Shown in pieces: positions 1 through 9,110 of a stretch of 64,000 bases of DNA. Each line of letters opens with the position of its first letter. Position 1 is the stretch's first letter. The position numbers and the translations under genes were made by a program. The notes under the pieces are model-generated. The model was not told the origin of the DNA, made no database searches, and worked only from the letters and a program-made list of their open reading frames with translations. Source of the DNA: Cylindrotheca closterium (Eukaryota > Bacillariophyta > Bacillariophyceae > Bacillariales > Bacillariaceae); contig CAKOGP040001825.1 of assembly GCA_933822405.4 (NCBI GenBank), positions 62,001 to 126,000 of the forward strand, written 5' to 3'.

Positions 1-182
1 GTTGTGATCGATATGCCTGTTTCAAGGGATTGTTGTCTCGATTGCAATCCACGATATGGGTCCTGCAACACTTCATATTCCGTCAAAGCCAGATAATTCT
101 CAAACTCTTTGTCTCCAGGCAGCGGCTTAGGCGAAGCTTTAGCTTTCACCGAGACGTTTTCTCGAGATCTACCTGATCTCAT
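1..182 (-). CDS. Partial hypothetical protein, N-terminus only
   Basis: An open frame on the minus strand starts with ATG at 182 and runs off the left edge without a stop, giving about 60 residues beginning MRSGRSRENVSVKAKASPKP. It is basic at first and then mixed polar, with no signal peptide or recognisable domain. It is divergent from the gene starting at 456, so the 273 bp between them would be a shared promoter. The absence of stops and the start position relative to the neighbour support a real gene, but the function cannot be named from this fragment. Confidence 0.5.
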   Translation of the reverse strand, partial: MRSGRSRENVSVKAKASPKPLPGDKEFENYLALTEYEVLQDPYRGLQSRQQSLETGISIT

Positions 183-455
183 GGCTTGCAAAAGTAGGCA
201 ATACGGTCACCGATGAGAGTAAATTGTCGTGAAGGAGAGAACCGACGCGCAAAAAGATCACCGACACGTTCGACTCCCTTTTTAAAAACCGGGAACGATT
301 GAGCGAAGAAACGGCAACACAAAGTTTTGCACACGGCACGATGTCACAAATCTATCCTCCATCGTTTTCTCATAGTTCTAACTGCAGCTCGATTGTGTTA
401 CCACCTCTTCAAGGCTTTGCTCATAACTTTCTCAAGAAATCAGAACTACGAAACA

Positions 456-1304
456 ATGGAACCAGTAGGAATCCATTCCAACGACATGGAAGCGATCAAC
501 TTTCAGCTTCCGCAAGTTCAAAACCGGGGAAGTCATCACTATAACCTTAGTTCTCTCGGGACGGAAGTTGACGAAGGCCACTTCTCCTCCAAGCCACAAA
601 CGCGTCGTCAACGAAAGAAGCTTCAAAAACCACGCCTCCTTCCCAATCCAGAGGAGGATCCCGTCGACCTTGAAGAAGATCCCTCCAACCCCTTTTCGGG
701 GCTTCTTGGAGATACTCAGAGAGCCAAATTCGACAAACCTCGCCCTCTACCCCGTCGTGGTTTGTCTCTCATCGAATACCCACAGGAAGGACCAGAAGAA
801 GAACCCTGGGACGAAGAGATGATTGATCAACGTAATCCTCAGCGCAGTGCCTCAGTTGCCGAATACAGTCGCCGAAATAATCCAGACGAGATGGATCCTC
901 CAAACTTCCTCCATCGCCGAAGCAAATCGATCCGCGTTCCCAGTTCTTCGAAGAGAGACTTTCAGCCCAAGCGAAACAAGAGCATTCACTCGAAGTTTTC
1001 TGATGTGAAGTGTCAGGAAAACGAAATTTGGGTTCAAACATTCATAGTGAATGAGAACGGCAAGATCGAGTATTACTTCAAGGGTCTGAGAGGAGAAGAA
1101 TATCGTCTGGAACCTCCCACTGGAGCTCTGAATATCGTCTACTTAGAGGATGTCGTGGGTGGAGAAAATGACGACCCTGAAGTCGTTGACAGTATCAAGA
1201 GGGAAATGGCAATGCCATCCATTGTGAAGAAAGGAAAGAAAAAGTCGAGATGGGCTCCATTCATTAAAAAGTGCAAGTCGATTCGGAAGTTGGCAAGCAA
1301 CTGA
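456..1304 (+). CDS. Hypothetical basic protein with repeated R-x-x-S sites
   Basis: Single-exon frame of 282 residues. The open frame extends upstream to 327, but the ATG at 456 (context GAAACAATGG) is the better start because the upstream part is hydrophobic and unlike the rest. The protein is highly charged and has four Arg/Lys-rich Ser sites of the RRGLS, QRSAS, RRSKS and RNKS type, which look like basophilic kinase targets. A compact block around residues 190-230 (WVQTFIVNENGKIEYYF and PPTGALNIVYLED) may be a small folded domain. The C-terminus is strongly basic (KKGKKKSRW, then IKKCKSIRK). I recognise no family. It ends 81 bp before the convergent FAD synthase gene. Confidence 0.7.
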   Translation: MEPVGIHSNDMEAINFQLPQVQNRGSHHYNLSSLGTEVDEGHFSSKPQTRRQRKKLQKPRLLPNPEEDPVDLEEDPSNPFSGLLGDTQRAKFDKPRPLPRRGLSLIEYPQEGPEEEPWDEEMIDQRNPQRSASVAEYSRRNNPDEMDPPNFLHRRSKSIRVPSSSKRDFQPKRNKSIHSKFSDVKCQENEIWVQTFIVNENGKIEYYFKGLRGEEYRLEPPTGALNIVYLEDVVGGENDDPEVVDSIKREMAMPSIVKKGKKKSRWAPFIKKCKSIRKLASN

Positions 1305-1385
1305 GGGGCTCATACTTTCCTGGGGTATTTGACAGATCGATAATAGAAGCATATTCAATATAATAACTGTTTCCTGTTAGCTAAC

Positions 1386-3431
1386 TTAGTTGAGAGGTGT
1401 CAGGTCGTCGTTTTCGACACGTAATACGGCTTCCTCTGGAAGATTGTTAATGAGATCATCCAATGCAAAACGCACGTTGCGGTCTCGCGCTTCTTTTGAC
1501 ATTGTCACTGCTGTTCTATCAAAAACCGCTGAATTTCTCTTCGTCAAACTTGTCTCCTTCAGTTCGCCGACATTCGTCTCGTACAATGTACCTTCCAACG
1601 TCACAACGGTTTTGTAATCGGGGTGGCTAACAAAAGGGTACGAGCCGAAAGAAACATTGGGATGGTCGATGACAGCTTCATTCAAAGTATCAACGATTGA
1701 AGCTTCTTCAACACCTAGAACCAACCTGTAGGCAGTGCTACGTTCTAGCTGCGATGACAGATAGGCTGCAACGCTTTCAATCTTCTTGGAAAAGTACTCT
1801 GGAACTCCTGGCAGAATGAAGATATTCCTGCATTGTAAAACAGGCCAGTCGGATTCAGAGTTCGATAGGTATCGTAGCTTAGCATTGGAGGGAAGTGTGG
1901 CCATCTTTTCTTGTGCAGGAGTTAACTCGCCGTCGGGGTTGTTCATTTTTTCTCGCAGCAAGTCAGCCATTTCCGCATGAAGAATCATATCTTGTCCCAG
2001 CGATGCTGCAACGCTTTTGATTGTCACATCATCATGGGTAGGACCAACACCTCCTGACGTAATGATGACATCCACCTCGCTTTGGAGCCTTCGGATTTCC
2101 TTCACAATTTCGTCTTGATCGTCCGATACAACAACGACTCTAGCTAGAGTCACACACTCCTTTCGTAGTGCTTTTGCAGCAACGTTTGTGTTTTGATCGA
2201 TGGTGAGTCCCTTCAAAATTTCATCTCCGATGATTAAAATCCCAACCGCTTTATTCCCGTCGGAATCATTCAGCGTAAAAGCAGAACTGTCATCTTGACC
2301 TACACCGGTGACACTTGACCCAGTATCCGTCTGAGGAAGTGGATCCGACAACCGGACATCCGAAATAGTTGTGTCTCCGCTACTGACTGTGCGGGGTATC
2401 GTCTTTTTCGAGTCTCTTGACGAAGTTTCCTTCTCCTTCTTGACGCGGCCAGCTCGTTCCATCGAATAATCTCGAAGCATGTAAGCAGGCCAAAACTTTG
2501 GTAGATCAGACGATGTTCCACCACCTGCGATTCCAGTGTTGACAGCAAGAGCTGGACAAGGCAGAGTATCTTTTGTCGTCCCTAAGCTTGTATAACCTTG
2601 GTCATAAAGCTGACAGTATGGCAACTGAAACAGCCTAAGGAAGTGCCATATATGTCCATATGTCCATTCCAACACTGGATTGACCCGCATGAATGGTGGC
2701 ATCCAGTGAGACGACGGTGCAAAGCGATCTTGTCCATTGGCGTTGGGATCAGAACTTCTAGTACCCAAAACAAACCCCATTGGAAATGGCGTATCACATC
2801 CTGGCAAAATATTTCTGTCCACTAATATCTTGAGCCCATCCGAGAACTTTACTCCCATTTCAAATGCTAACATATCCAAATCGTAATGATCGACTGATTC
2901 CCGAAGAAAAGACAACACCTCTGGAAACTCGTCTTTGTGATCAAAATAGACAACTCTTGGGCGCTTTGGAGGCTGTCCTGTCACATTGCAATAGTGCGCA
3001 TGAGCTGCTCTCACCAAATGTAGAATTACTACTGCATCTTTCCCACCATTGAATGAACAGATTACTGAGTGTTGCCCGTACAGGCGAAAAGCGTGATCCA
3101 GCGTATTCAGTGCATCCTTGATTTCGGAGTTCATATATGAATCTGAGCAGCTCATGAACCTATTGTAGAGTTCTAGGGAGGCTTCATATTGATTATCCGA
3201 CCAGTTCGGTCGAGCAGCCAAATGTTCATGGTAGTCGGTTGCGTCAGCGGGAATGGCTCGCCAGTTCGGAATTGGAGAAGCGCTCGTATCTGGCGCGATC
3301 GATGACATAGTAGTAGTACCAAGTGAATTTCTTGGATTTTCACCAGTGGATTGTGAAGGCGTTAAGGCGTAAGTATGTGTCGAACAGATCGCAAGGACGA
3401 TCAAAGTTACCAGTTGACGCGTGCGCATCAC
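1386..3431 (-). CDS. FAD synthase with C-terminal MoCF-like domain
   Basis: 681 residues, one exon. The N-terminal half is a PAPS-reductase-type FAD synthetase domain that adenylates FMN to FAD. Its PP-loop SFNGGKD is at residues 126-132. The C-terminal half (about 395-680) is a molybdopterin-binding/CinA-like domain with GILIIGDEILKG, TSGGVGPTHDD and FILPGVPEYF. Human FLAD1 has the opposite order (MoCF-like first); as I recall, plant proteins of this family have the order seen here. A hydrophobic stretch at residues 6-22 looks like a signal peptide, so the enzyme may be exported or plastid-routed; an internal Met at 42 would give a cytosolic form. A linker rich in Ser, Thr and Lys (about 325-395) joins the domains. 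Family assignment is firm; location is inference. Confidence 0.9.
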   Translation of the reverse strand: MMRTRQLVTLIVLAICSTHTYALTPSQSTGENPRNSLGTTTMSSIAPDTSASPIPNWRAIPADATDYHEHLAARPNWSDNQYEASLELYNRFMSCSDSYMNSEIKDALNTLDHAFRLYGQHSVICSFNGGKDAVVILHLVRAAHAHYCNVTGQPPKRPRVVYFDHKDEFPEVLSFLRESVDHYDLDMLAFEMGVKFSDGLKILVDRNILPGCDTPFPMGFVLGTRSSDPNANGQDRFAPSSHWMPPFMRVNPVLEWTYGHIWHFLRLFQLPYCQLYDQGYTSLGTTKDTLPCPALAVNTGIAGGGTSSDLPKFWPAYMLRDYSMERAGRVKKEKETSSRDSKKTIPRTVSSGDTTISDVRLSDPLPQTDTGSSVTGVGQDDSSAFTLNDSDGNKAVGILIIGDEILKGLTIDQNTNVAAKALRKECVTLARVVVVSDDQDEIVKEIRRLQSEVDVIITSGGVGPTHDDVTIKSVAASLGQDMILHAEMADLLREKMNNPDGELTPAQEKMATLPSNAKLRYLSNSESDWPVLQCRNIFILPGVPEYFSKKIESVAAYLSSQLERSTAYRLVLGVEEASIVDTLNEAVIDHPNVSFGSYPFVSHPDYKTVVTLEGTLYETNVGELKETSLTKRNSAVFDRTAVTMSKEARDRNVRFALDDLINNLPEEAVLRVENDDLTPLN

Positions 3432-4115
3432 AATACAAGAATTGGTAGGTTGAATTTGTAGGAATGCATCTCACGCACACTTTCCTGAAATCTTCCCTCT
3501 TGCTTTACTCTTCGATTTCATGTTTTAGTTTTGACCAATTTGACTGAAAACATTCGAATGAATCAATCAACTGCAGCCAATAAAACCGCTACTGGTACCG
3601 ACCGACCCAAAACTAAAACAAAAAAAAAACAGCAGCATAATACACCTATCGACCTTTCAAACAGGTTCACTGTCAAAATGAAAAAGTAAATACATGTACG
3701 TACTTCTTCTGGGTATCCATTATTACTATATTGTTTGTAGGGAAGAATAAAAACACATTGGGAATCTCTCTAAATAAGACAAAACATTGTCTGAATGTGT
3801 TGAGTTGTGAAATTACGGAACGAACGAAAATCAAACCAGTGCTTTGTTTCATATTCAACCTTCACACTCAACATCTGACATTCTACCGTTTTCTTCTGTC
3901 TCTAACACAGACGTTGCGATTGGCTACCATTGCCTACCACTTCTTTGATCGCAAACTACGTGGACACGTGAGAAGAACTATGATGAGTTTGATCACGAGC
4001 ACCTTCACTCACCGACAGTAGACTGGAAACAGTGTCTCCTCCGCTACCGGACCTTGTAGAAGCTTTCTAGCAGAATGGTAACAAAATTGTCAGCCGTCTC
4101 TTCATGAAACGAGGC
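3432..4115. other. Spacer upstream of FAD synthase gene
   Basis: 684 bp between the FAD synthase start and the left long inverted repeat. It contains an A-run near 3618-3627 and a 96-codon open frame at 3731-4021 with no family resemblance. I see no supportable gene. The part next to 3431 must hold the FAD synthase promoter. Confidence 0.5.
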
Positions 4116-4635
4116 GTAAGGATTTGATCCACGAATGAAAGGAAAGCTCGTGGCCTAGATTCCAACCATATGAAATTGAGGAACCAACATCAAGTAGGGG
4201 ATCTAGCCAATTTGAAAAAAATAAATTCTCCATATCAACTTGATATTTGTGGTCTATCTACACACTACTTTTCGGTTGCGTTGTGCCCAGTTGTTCTGCT
4301 GTTGCTGTCTCTGTATCGATCCGCTTTGGGTTGCCAACAGGGAGCACACTTGGTGGCACTCCCCTTTACACCAAAACTAACCTACGACCGAAAAATCTTG
4401 CAATACTTGCACCACTTGATTCGATGGCCCTTGCCCCATGCAGGCTCCCTTTTCTTGACAAGGAATGGTGGATCCCTTGTTGAGATCCTTTTTTGGCGCA
4501 TGCCTTGGAGGCTATGGGCTTGGGCGCCGTCCTAATCCGCACATTTTGCATTGCCGTTGTGATCTGTTGAAGTAATTGGCCAACGTCCTCACGGACTTCG
4601 GAAGATTCAATTAAGAGGCTTATCCATATTGCCGT
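4116..4635 (+). repeat. Left arm of a ~520-bp inverted repeat
   Basis: The segment GTAAGGATTTGATCC to ATATTGCCGT recurs in reverse complement at 8030-8554. By eye the copies differ by a 5-bp insertion (CTGTA) in the right copy, two single-base indels and a few substitutions, so identity is very high. Neither arm shows an obvious target-site duplication outside it. A hydrophobic frame of about 120 codons runs through the arm, and the opposite strand has a frame containing ESSEV and QLLQQITTAMQNV; which strand, if any, was coding is unclear. Confidence 0.9.
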
Positions 4636-4671
4636 TACCGCGCATTTCCGCACGAAACGTATATCAAAATC

Positions 4672-4758
4672 ATATACTTTTCCGCAATACCTGGAAATCA
4701 TCTACCATACGATTATAGTGAAATTTTAGTTCCCACATGGTATTGCGGAAAAGTATAT
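4672..4758. repeat. 20-bp-arm stem-loop
   Basis: Arms at 4672-4691 and 4739-4758 are perfect reverse complements (core TTTTCCGCAATACC / GGTATTGCGGAAAA) around a 47-nt loop. It lies just inside the left long inverted repeat and could be a nested terminal inverted repeat pair of a very short element or a cruciform. No coding frame explains it. Confidence 0.8.
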
Positions 4759-5071
4759 TGGCACTCCGGGTTACGAATACACGATGCGAATTCAAGTTGG
4801 GACTCATTTTGTTACGTAGAAATCGTACTAATTTGAACGTAGACCAGAATACTGGTCTGGTTTCAGATACCGCACGGTATATATTCAAATATGTACGAAA
4901 ACATCAAACATCAATATCGATGGAACGAACAAATGAAACGAAACGAGACACGAGAAACCAAGATATTTATGTAAATGTAATACCTCTGGCCTCGCTGTGG
5001 ATTTTCTCAATAATGGCTCACTGCAAAACCTGTACCAGGCAAGGGTTGGTGGCATCGCTTTTGTCAACCCA

Positions 5072-5998
5072 TCATCTATCAACGGAACACGCTGCATGGA
5101 CGGGGATACCACAAAACTTGCAACAAAACTTGCAACGGTGCGCTCCAGGTCCTTCTTTTGCACAAGACTCGGCTTCGCATCCAGCACATGCACATTTGCC
5201 CACTTTTGCTGGCGTTGTGCAAGGTTGAAATCCTCTTGTTTTGTTGCCAAACATATCAATCAGCCGTGGACGGAAATGGGCTTTGATTTCCACCACATTA
5301 TTGGGGACACGATAACTTGCTACTTGATCCTCTTTGTGTTGGCGTCTGTTGAGTTCTTGTTGATATTATCATGGCCATGATGAAGACAAAGGACCGTCAG
5401 GAGCATTATTTTGGCTCTCTTTTGTGCAGAACATGCTGTATGGCATTCCTTCTTCATCTCCAGTTTCGACAACACTTCTTCATCCCCTGACTCAACAATC
5501 AACACTGTTCTATGATGGCTGGTCCATAAGGCTATCGATGCTTTGAGTGTCCACCACATTATTGGGGACACGATAACTTGCTACTTGATCCTCTTTGTGT
5601 TGGCGTCTGTTGAGTTCTTGTTGATATTACCATGTCCATGATGACGACAAAGGACCGTCAGGAGCATTATTTTGGCTCTCTTTTGCGAAGAACATGCTGT
5701 ATGGCATTCCTTCTTCATCTCCAGTTTCGACAACACTTCTTCATCCCCTGACTCAACAATCAACACTGTTCTGTGATGGCTGGTCCATGAGGCTATCGAT
5801 GCTTTGATTTGATACCGGTCGTTGTTTTGCTTGGATGTCTGTGTTCTCTGCTGAGAAGATCACTGCCAGATGGCCGATATCGTTGTCAAACCGATGACAG
5901 TCTGTTTGCAACCTTGCCTTTTGCAGCGAACCATTGGGTCCAGCAGAGATACAAAAAACTTCTGGTTTAAATCCAAAATTGGATTGAGCCCAGAACAC
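5072..5998 (-). pseudogene. Degenerate transposase-like gene with Cys/His-rich tail
   Basis: Minus-strand coding traces persist across frames but are broken by stops (a TAG recurs in both copies of the internal duplication) and a frame change. The last segment (5072-5296) contains FRPRLIDMFGNK followed by a Cys/His-rich tail with spacing like C-x-C-x2-C, then H-R-C-x2-C-C-x2-C and a final H-x2-C. Such tails end PiggyBac-type (DDE_Tnp_1_7) transposases, but the catalytic Asp residues cannot be located, so the family is tentative. The gene is further interrupted by the 261-bp tandem duplication. It is certainly not intact. Confidence 0.4.
5289..5807. repeat. 261-bp direct tandem duplication
   Basis: Unit 1 is 5289-5549 and unit 2 begins at 5550, both starting TCCACCACATTATTGGGGAC. 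I count about seven substitutions between them by eye. The period is 261 bp (87 codons), so the duplication kept the minus-strand reading frame of the transposase-like remnant, including its stop codon. Confidence 0.9.
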
Positions 5999-6551
5999 TA
6001 GTGGCGGCTTCTGTCACGACGAAAAGCAGGGATGTGGTGGAGTGGCGATACCGTTGTTCAAGTTTCGCTCCTAGAACGCATGACTTCATAGCCGAAGGTC
6101 TCCATAGTATAATATAACACCCCAGTATAATATAAGATATTAGTTGACTGTGAATCGTTTATTTGTATGTTTTTTTTCTTGGCACTTCTTCCCCTAGAAT
6201 CAACCAGACATATTCTCTCCTAAGTATCGGGTCGGCGGCCATTTTGGTATCTATTGGAATACTACGTGTCAATTAATTGAGAAGGGCACATGCACTAGTA
6301 CCTCACATCCAAACAACGAAGTATAGAAAAATATAACAATCATTTCTACTAAACTTTTTAAGGTCTTCCCCCCAAGATATGACAGGGAATTGTTACTTCA
6401 TCTCCTCCTTGACCAAAATGGTTGGAGTATTTTCAATTTCGTCTCATTGTCGGGGCAAGAGTTAGAGGATGCACGATGTAGACCCCCTTGCAAGACTGAT
6501 CACCTCTTTTGGGAAGGTAACACTTCTTCTTGAAGTACTACTACTATAGAG

Positions 6552-6574
6552 TAGTACTAGCTAGCCTAGTACTA
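6552..6574. repeat. 9-bp perfect hairpin
   Basis: TAGTACTAG at 6552-6560 and CTAGTACTA at 6566-6574 are perfect reverse complements around a 5-nt loop. It sits in the gene-free middle (6000-7000) of the decayed element, where I see no other feature apart from short AT-rich repeats such as the doubled CAGTATAATATAA near 6104-6140. Confidence 0.6.
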
Positions 6575-7039
6575 GGCAGTGCTGGGCGTCGAAGATATGC
6601 CCCATGGTCCAATCACCACGATTCACAGTAGCTGACACATCGTGTTTCCTCCAGAGAATGCATGCCCCCCAGCTGGCTGGGGCATTCCCTCTTTTCTCTC
6701 TTTGCGTGTCCTTGATGTGTTCTTGGAGTGAAATATGCCATGATATTTAAAAAATTGTGCCAAGAAGCATCAAACGATATCCTGTGCTTCTATCCACGAT
6801 AAGCTATGTTTATATGGTGATGGGACGTACAGACGTTACCGTATATCAGACGATATACCGGTGAAAAAATCGAACTTGTCGACTAGTAGTGCTTGTAGTC
6901 TCTTTGGTTTAGGAGTCCCGGTAGTCAAATCCAAAAGCGACACAAACCATACCACCAAACACAGCACTTCAAAATGGACAATCACATAAATACAAAACTC
7001 AATTATCAATCATTTCACTTTGGAAGAAAGAGAACAACA

Positions 7040-7957
7040 GAGCTCTTGAAAGCAGTGTCGCGACGATCACATCCAGATGCATAGAAGAGAGCGACAATAC
7101 TGAAGTCCAAGAAGAAAAATGCGCCGAAGAGGATGCCAAATGCACCGAAGTAGACGAAGAAGAGTAAAACCAAGGCGAAGAGTTACAAGATGATGCCAGC
7201 AGTAGCCGGTAAGCTTCCCTCCCCAAAGACTTTTTGAACTTCAACAAAACGGACACGGCAGAAGACCGAGATTTGCAGGACGAACATCACTCTCAAGAGG
7301 ACTCCAATTACAACGACTAAACGGACGAAGAAGACCAATACGATTATTACCTGGACAAAAATGACTCTGAAGATGGAGATTGGCAAAGGGAAGATTCTGA
7401 CAAGGAAAATGACGCCAACAGCAACAGAAGCTACTTGTCCCATGCGCCATGCGCGCTTGAAGAATACCTTCTGTGGATACGGTCATTTTAGGGTCGAAAA
7501 CGAAATGTTAGCAATGCTCCCAGGCACTTTCGAAAGGGGATCCCGGGTGTCATACCTCAGGGTAAACAGCTCAATATGGTGATTGTTTGTGCCACGGACG
7601 TATTGCATCGAATCTATGGATTGCCGAAATCATTCCTCTCGATCCCAACTGTCAAACGTCAATGCAGATACACGCCATCAGAAGAGGGGCAACCGCCGGG
7701 GGCGGAAACGTACATTTGCTATTGGTGTTTACTTTGAATTTGGTTATTAATTTCTTTGCGAGAAATGTGCTAAGGCTGATTGACAAAAAGCTCGGGGACA
7801 AGCTTGGAGACAATAAGCGAATAAGCTTGAAAAGTTGGATGAAAACACCATGCCACTAGATCAACAGCAAAGATTCACAAAACTCCAGGAGAAAAAGCGT
7901 GCCAAGGCGGATCAACGAAAAGCTCGGAAATTTCAACTTCAGGCTGAAGGCCACTAA
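7040..7957 (+). pseudogene. Decayed plus-strand frame, acidic then lysine-rich
   Basis: Coding traces switch frame several times. An acidic stretch (DEEDQYDYYLDKNDSEDGDW and similar Glu/Asp-rich text) spans about 7050-7490. A second piece near 7530-7690 reads IPQGKQLNMVIVCATDVLHR and on to TVKRQCRYTPSEEG. A lysine-rich helical tail ends QEKKRAKADQRKARKFQLQA at 7957, preceded by a mutated near-copy of the same tail (EKCAKAD, stop, QKARGQ). Stops and shifts make it a pseudogene. Acidic N-terminal regions are common in diatom transposon proteins, but I cannot name the family. Confidence 0.4.
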
Positions 7958-8029
7958 ACTAAAATGTTGAGAATGCTAGTATGATGAAGAGTTGCCTCCC
8001 ACTCCGAGGTGTCCCGCCACCTTATTTTC

Positions 8030-8554
8030 ACGGCAATATGGATCAAGCCTCTTAATTGAATCTTCCGAAGTCTGTGAGGACGTTGGCCAATTACTTCAAC
8101 AGATCACAACGGCAATGCAAAATGTGCGGATTAGGACGGCGCCCAAGCCCATAGCCTCCAAGGCATGCGCCAAAAAGGATCTCAACAAGGGATCCACCAT
8201 TCCTTGTCAAGAAAAGGGAGCCTGCATAGGGCAAGGGCCATCGAATCAAGTGGTGCAAGTATTGCAAGATTTTTCGGTCGTAGGTTAGTTTTGGTGTAAA
8301 GGGGAGTGCCACCAAGTGTGCTCCCTGTTGGCAACCCAAAGCGGATCGATACAGAGACAGCAACAGCAGAACAACTGGGCACAACGCAACCGAAAAGTAG
8401 TGTGTAGATAGACCACAAATATCAAGTTGATATGGAGAATTTATTTTTTTCAAATTGGCTAGATCCCCTACTTGATGTTGGTTCCTCAATTTCATACAGT
8501 ATGGTTGGAATCTAGGCCACGAGCTTTCCTTTCATTCGTGGATCAAATCCTTAC
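8030..8554 (-). repeat. Right arm of the ~520-bp inverted repeat
   Basis: Reverse-complement partner of 4116-4635. It carries CTGTA near 8505-8512 that the left arm lacks and has one A fewer in the run matching the left arm's T6 tract. The plus strand reads an open frame (7992-8288) containing LLIESSEV and QLLQQITTAMQNV, shared with the other arm. Confidence 0.9.
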
Positions 8555-9110
8555 AGCACTATTAGTCGACAAGTTCGATTCTTTCATTGCAGAGTGAGTG
8601 TACCCTGGTACAAAGCTATTTTTAAAATAGAACTGCTACAAAGCATTATCATGCCGTATGGTACAGAGCGTGGTTGAAATTTTTCATTTCATTTCAATCG
8701 ACAAGAATTGTCCCACGAAATTGATCAAAAGATTAACACTAGCCCAACTGTTGAACGCATTTTGGCTGGACTTCATGTTTGTCAGGTTTGCTAAATCAGT
8801 TACGCTACACGACTGTCTTGCCAATCCCACTCTTGTGAGTAAATTTTATAGGAACACCAATCGTGCCGCTCATGATAAACGAAATCAAGATGTGAGATGG
8901 TAGGCATCGACAGACCAAAGACAAAGACAGACCAAGAGTAAGGACAGACATGATGAATGAATCAAGTCTCTATTTCTCCAAATATCTAATACCAGGTCTA
9001 TTTTTTTAAAAATACTGTACTGTACTGTAACGTTGTTTTGGCGAGCGTATTTTGATTTGGCGAATCATCCCTCACTTTTTTCCAGAAAATACAGTGGCAA
9101 AGACTCAATC
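8555..9110. other. Spacer upstream of CDC20 gene
   Basis: 556 bp between the right repeat arm and the CDC20 start. An 81-codon frame at 8658-8903 has no family resemblance and is not called. A TACTGTACTGTACTGTAA run at 9013-9030, about 80 bp before the CDC20 start, belongs to the GTAC-rich promoter motifs described in the findings. Confidence 0.5.

Larger units (their letters stand above)
4636..8029. mobile_element. Decayed insertion between long inverted repeats
   Basis: About 3.4 kb with no intact gene, framed by the arms at 4116-4635 and 8030-8554. It contains a minus-strand transposase-like remnant (5072-5998), a 261-bp tandem duplication (5289-5807), a gene-free AT-rich middle (6000-7000) and a plus-strand decayed frame (about 7040-7957). 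This is the only accessory-looking block in the window; every neighbour is a conserved gene. A DNA transposon with long terminal repeats, or an inverted segmental duplication that trapped older debris, would both fit. The family is not established. Confidence 0.6.

Noticed and set aside
3731..4021. 96-codon open frame in the spacer after the FAD synthase promoter
   Set aside because: Composition is not protein-like and no splice or homology evidence supports it.
4170..4535. 121-codon frame shared by both inverted-repeat arms
   Set aside because: No family resemblance, and the opposite strand is equally open, so coding status cannot be decided.
5289..5807. Possible CRISPR or satellite array
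   Set aside because: Only two long units without spacers; it is a simple tandem duplication.
7183..7443. Strongly hydrophobic minus-strand frame that could be read as a membrane protein
   Set aside because: It is the antisense of an acidic GAA/GAC-rich plus-strand coding trace, which yields Val/Phe/Leu-rich antisense text.
8658..8903. 81-codon frame between the right repeat arm and CDC20
   Set aside because: No family features and no clear relation to the transposon remnant.
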